From: Anatilimnocola aggregata
Lineage (GTDB): Bacteria > Planctomycetota > Planctomycetia > Pirellulales > Pirellulaceae
DNA: 64,000 bases
Assembly (NCBI RefSeq): GCF_007747655.1
Contig: NZ_CP036274.1
Coordinates: 3,844,001-3,908,000 of the forward strand
Reading direction: 5' to 3'
The translations under genes and the position numbers were made by a program. Below are positions 63,929-64,000 of the stretch, one piece after another. A model generated the notes under the pieces. It was given only the letters and a program-made list of their open reading frames with translations. It made no database searches and was not told the DNA's origin. Numbering within the stretch: the stretch's first letter is position 1; each line of letters starts with the position of its first letter.

Positions 63929-64000
63929 AGCGACGCTGATCGGACTGTTCGAAGATTATTTCCAGAGATCGCCAACGACTGCTCGTTGCGTTGACTTCGG

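Overview
The window reads as chromosomal DNA of a planctomycete, most likely of the Pirellulaceae/Pirellulales type. The markers are two DUF1549/DUF1553 proteins, two cytochrome-domain/WD40 proteins, a DUF1501 protein, a sulfatase, Tat-exported Gfo/Idh and serine-hydrolase proteins, and many secreted proteins of unknown function. Base composition is moderately GC-rich, genes run in long co-oriented strings, and Shine-Dalgarno sequences are clear at some starts and absent at many others. I do not name a species.

Layout. 1-2.4 kb: an ApbE flavin transferase fused to DUF2271, overlapping a PepSY-type membrane protein. 2.4-3.5 kb: a lone ORF6N protein and a repeat-rich spacer. 3.5-5.8 kb: a SulP transporter fused to a beta-carbonic anhydrase. 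6.1-8.5 kb: an orphan membrane-anchored protein and an aldehyde dehydrogenase. 8.6-13.9 kb (minus): an exopolysaccharide set of an initiating sugar-phosphate transferase, a Wzy-like membrane protein and two GT4 glycosyltransferases. Divergent from it at 14.3-15.8 kb are an HTH-EIIA(Ntr) fusion and a degenerate receiver-like protein. 15.8-29.1 kb (minus): sulfatase, DUF1501, PIG-L deacetylase, PQQ-type beta-propeller, transglutaminase-like protein, membrane protein, DUF1549/DUF1553 and cytochrome-WD40. 29.8-31.4 kb: a Pro/Asn-rich tail-anchored protein. 31.5-40.8 kb (minus): a second SulP, a PPC-like protein, a second DUF1549/DUF1553, a second cytochrome-WD40 and a Gfo/Idh oxidoreductase. 41.2-44.3 kb: a two-component system and L-lactate dehydrogenase. 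44.3-50.5 kb: a polysaccharide-deacetylase-like protein (minus), a vWA membrane protein, NadD and ribosomal protein S1 with a clear terminator. 50.6-52.6 kb: two small hypotheticals and an 800-bp repeat island. 52.6-57.2 kb (minus): a giant AsmA-like protein and a GT39-like protein. 57.5-62.7 kb: an imuA-imuB-dnaE2 SOS mutagenesis cassette behind a LexA-type palindrome lying inside its promoter. 62.8-63.9 kb: a Tat-exported serine hydrolase.

Most notable are: (i) the SOS cassette with its operator-promoter overlap; (ii) two intergenic islands (about 3.06-3.40 and 52.11-52.57 kb) sharing, in inverted orientation, a 24-nt sequence (23/24) and an identical 15-nt dyad, as if two decayed copies of one element; (iii) the HTH-EIIA fusion facing an exopolysaccharide operon whose start is preceded by a perfect inverted repeat; (iv) two paralogous sets of potential haem proteins (CX4CH plus CXXCH, with WD40 partners carrying CXXCH); (v) a transporter-STAS-carbonic anhydrase fusion. 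No rRNA, tRNA, CRISPR array, integrase or transposase gene was found by eye. All calls come from reading the sequence and remembered family motifs; no database search was run.
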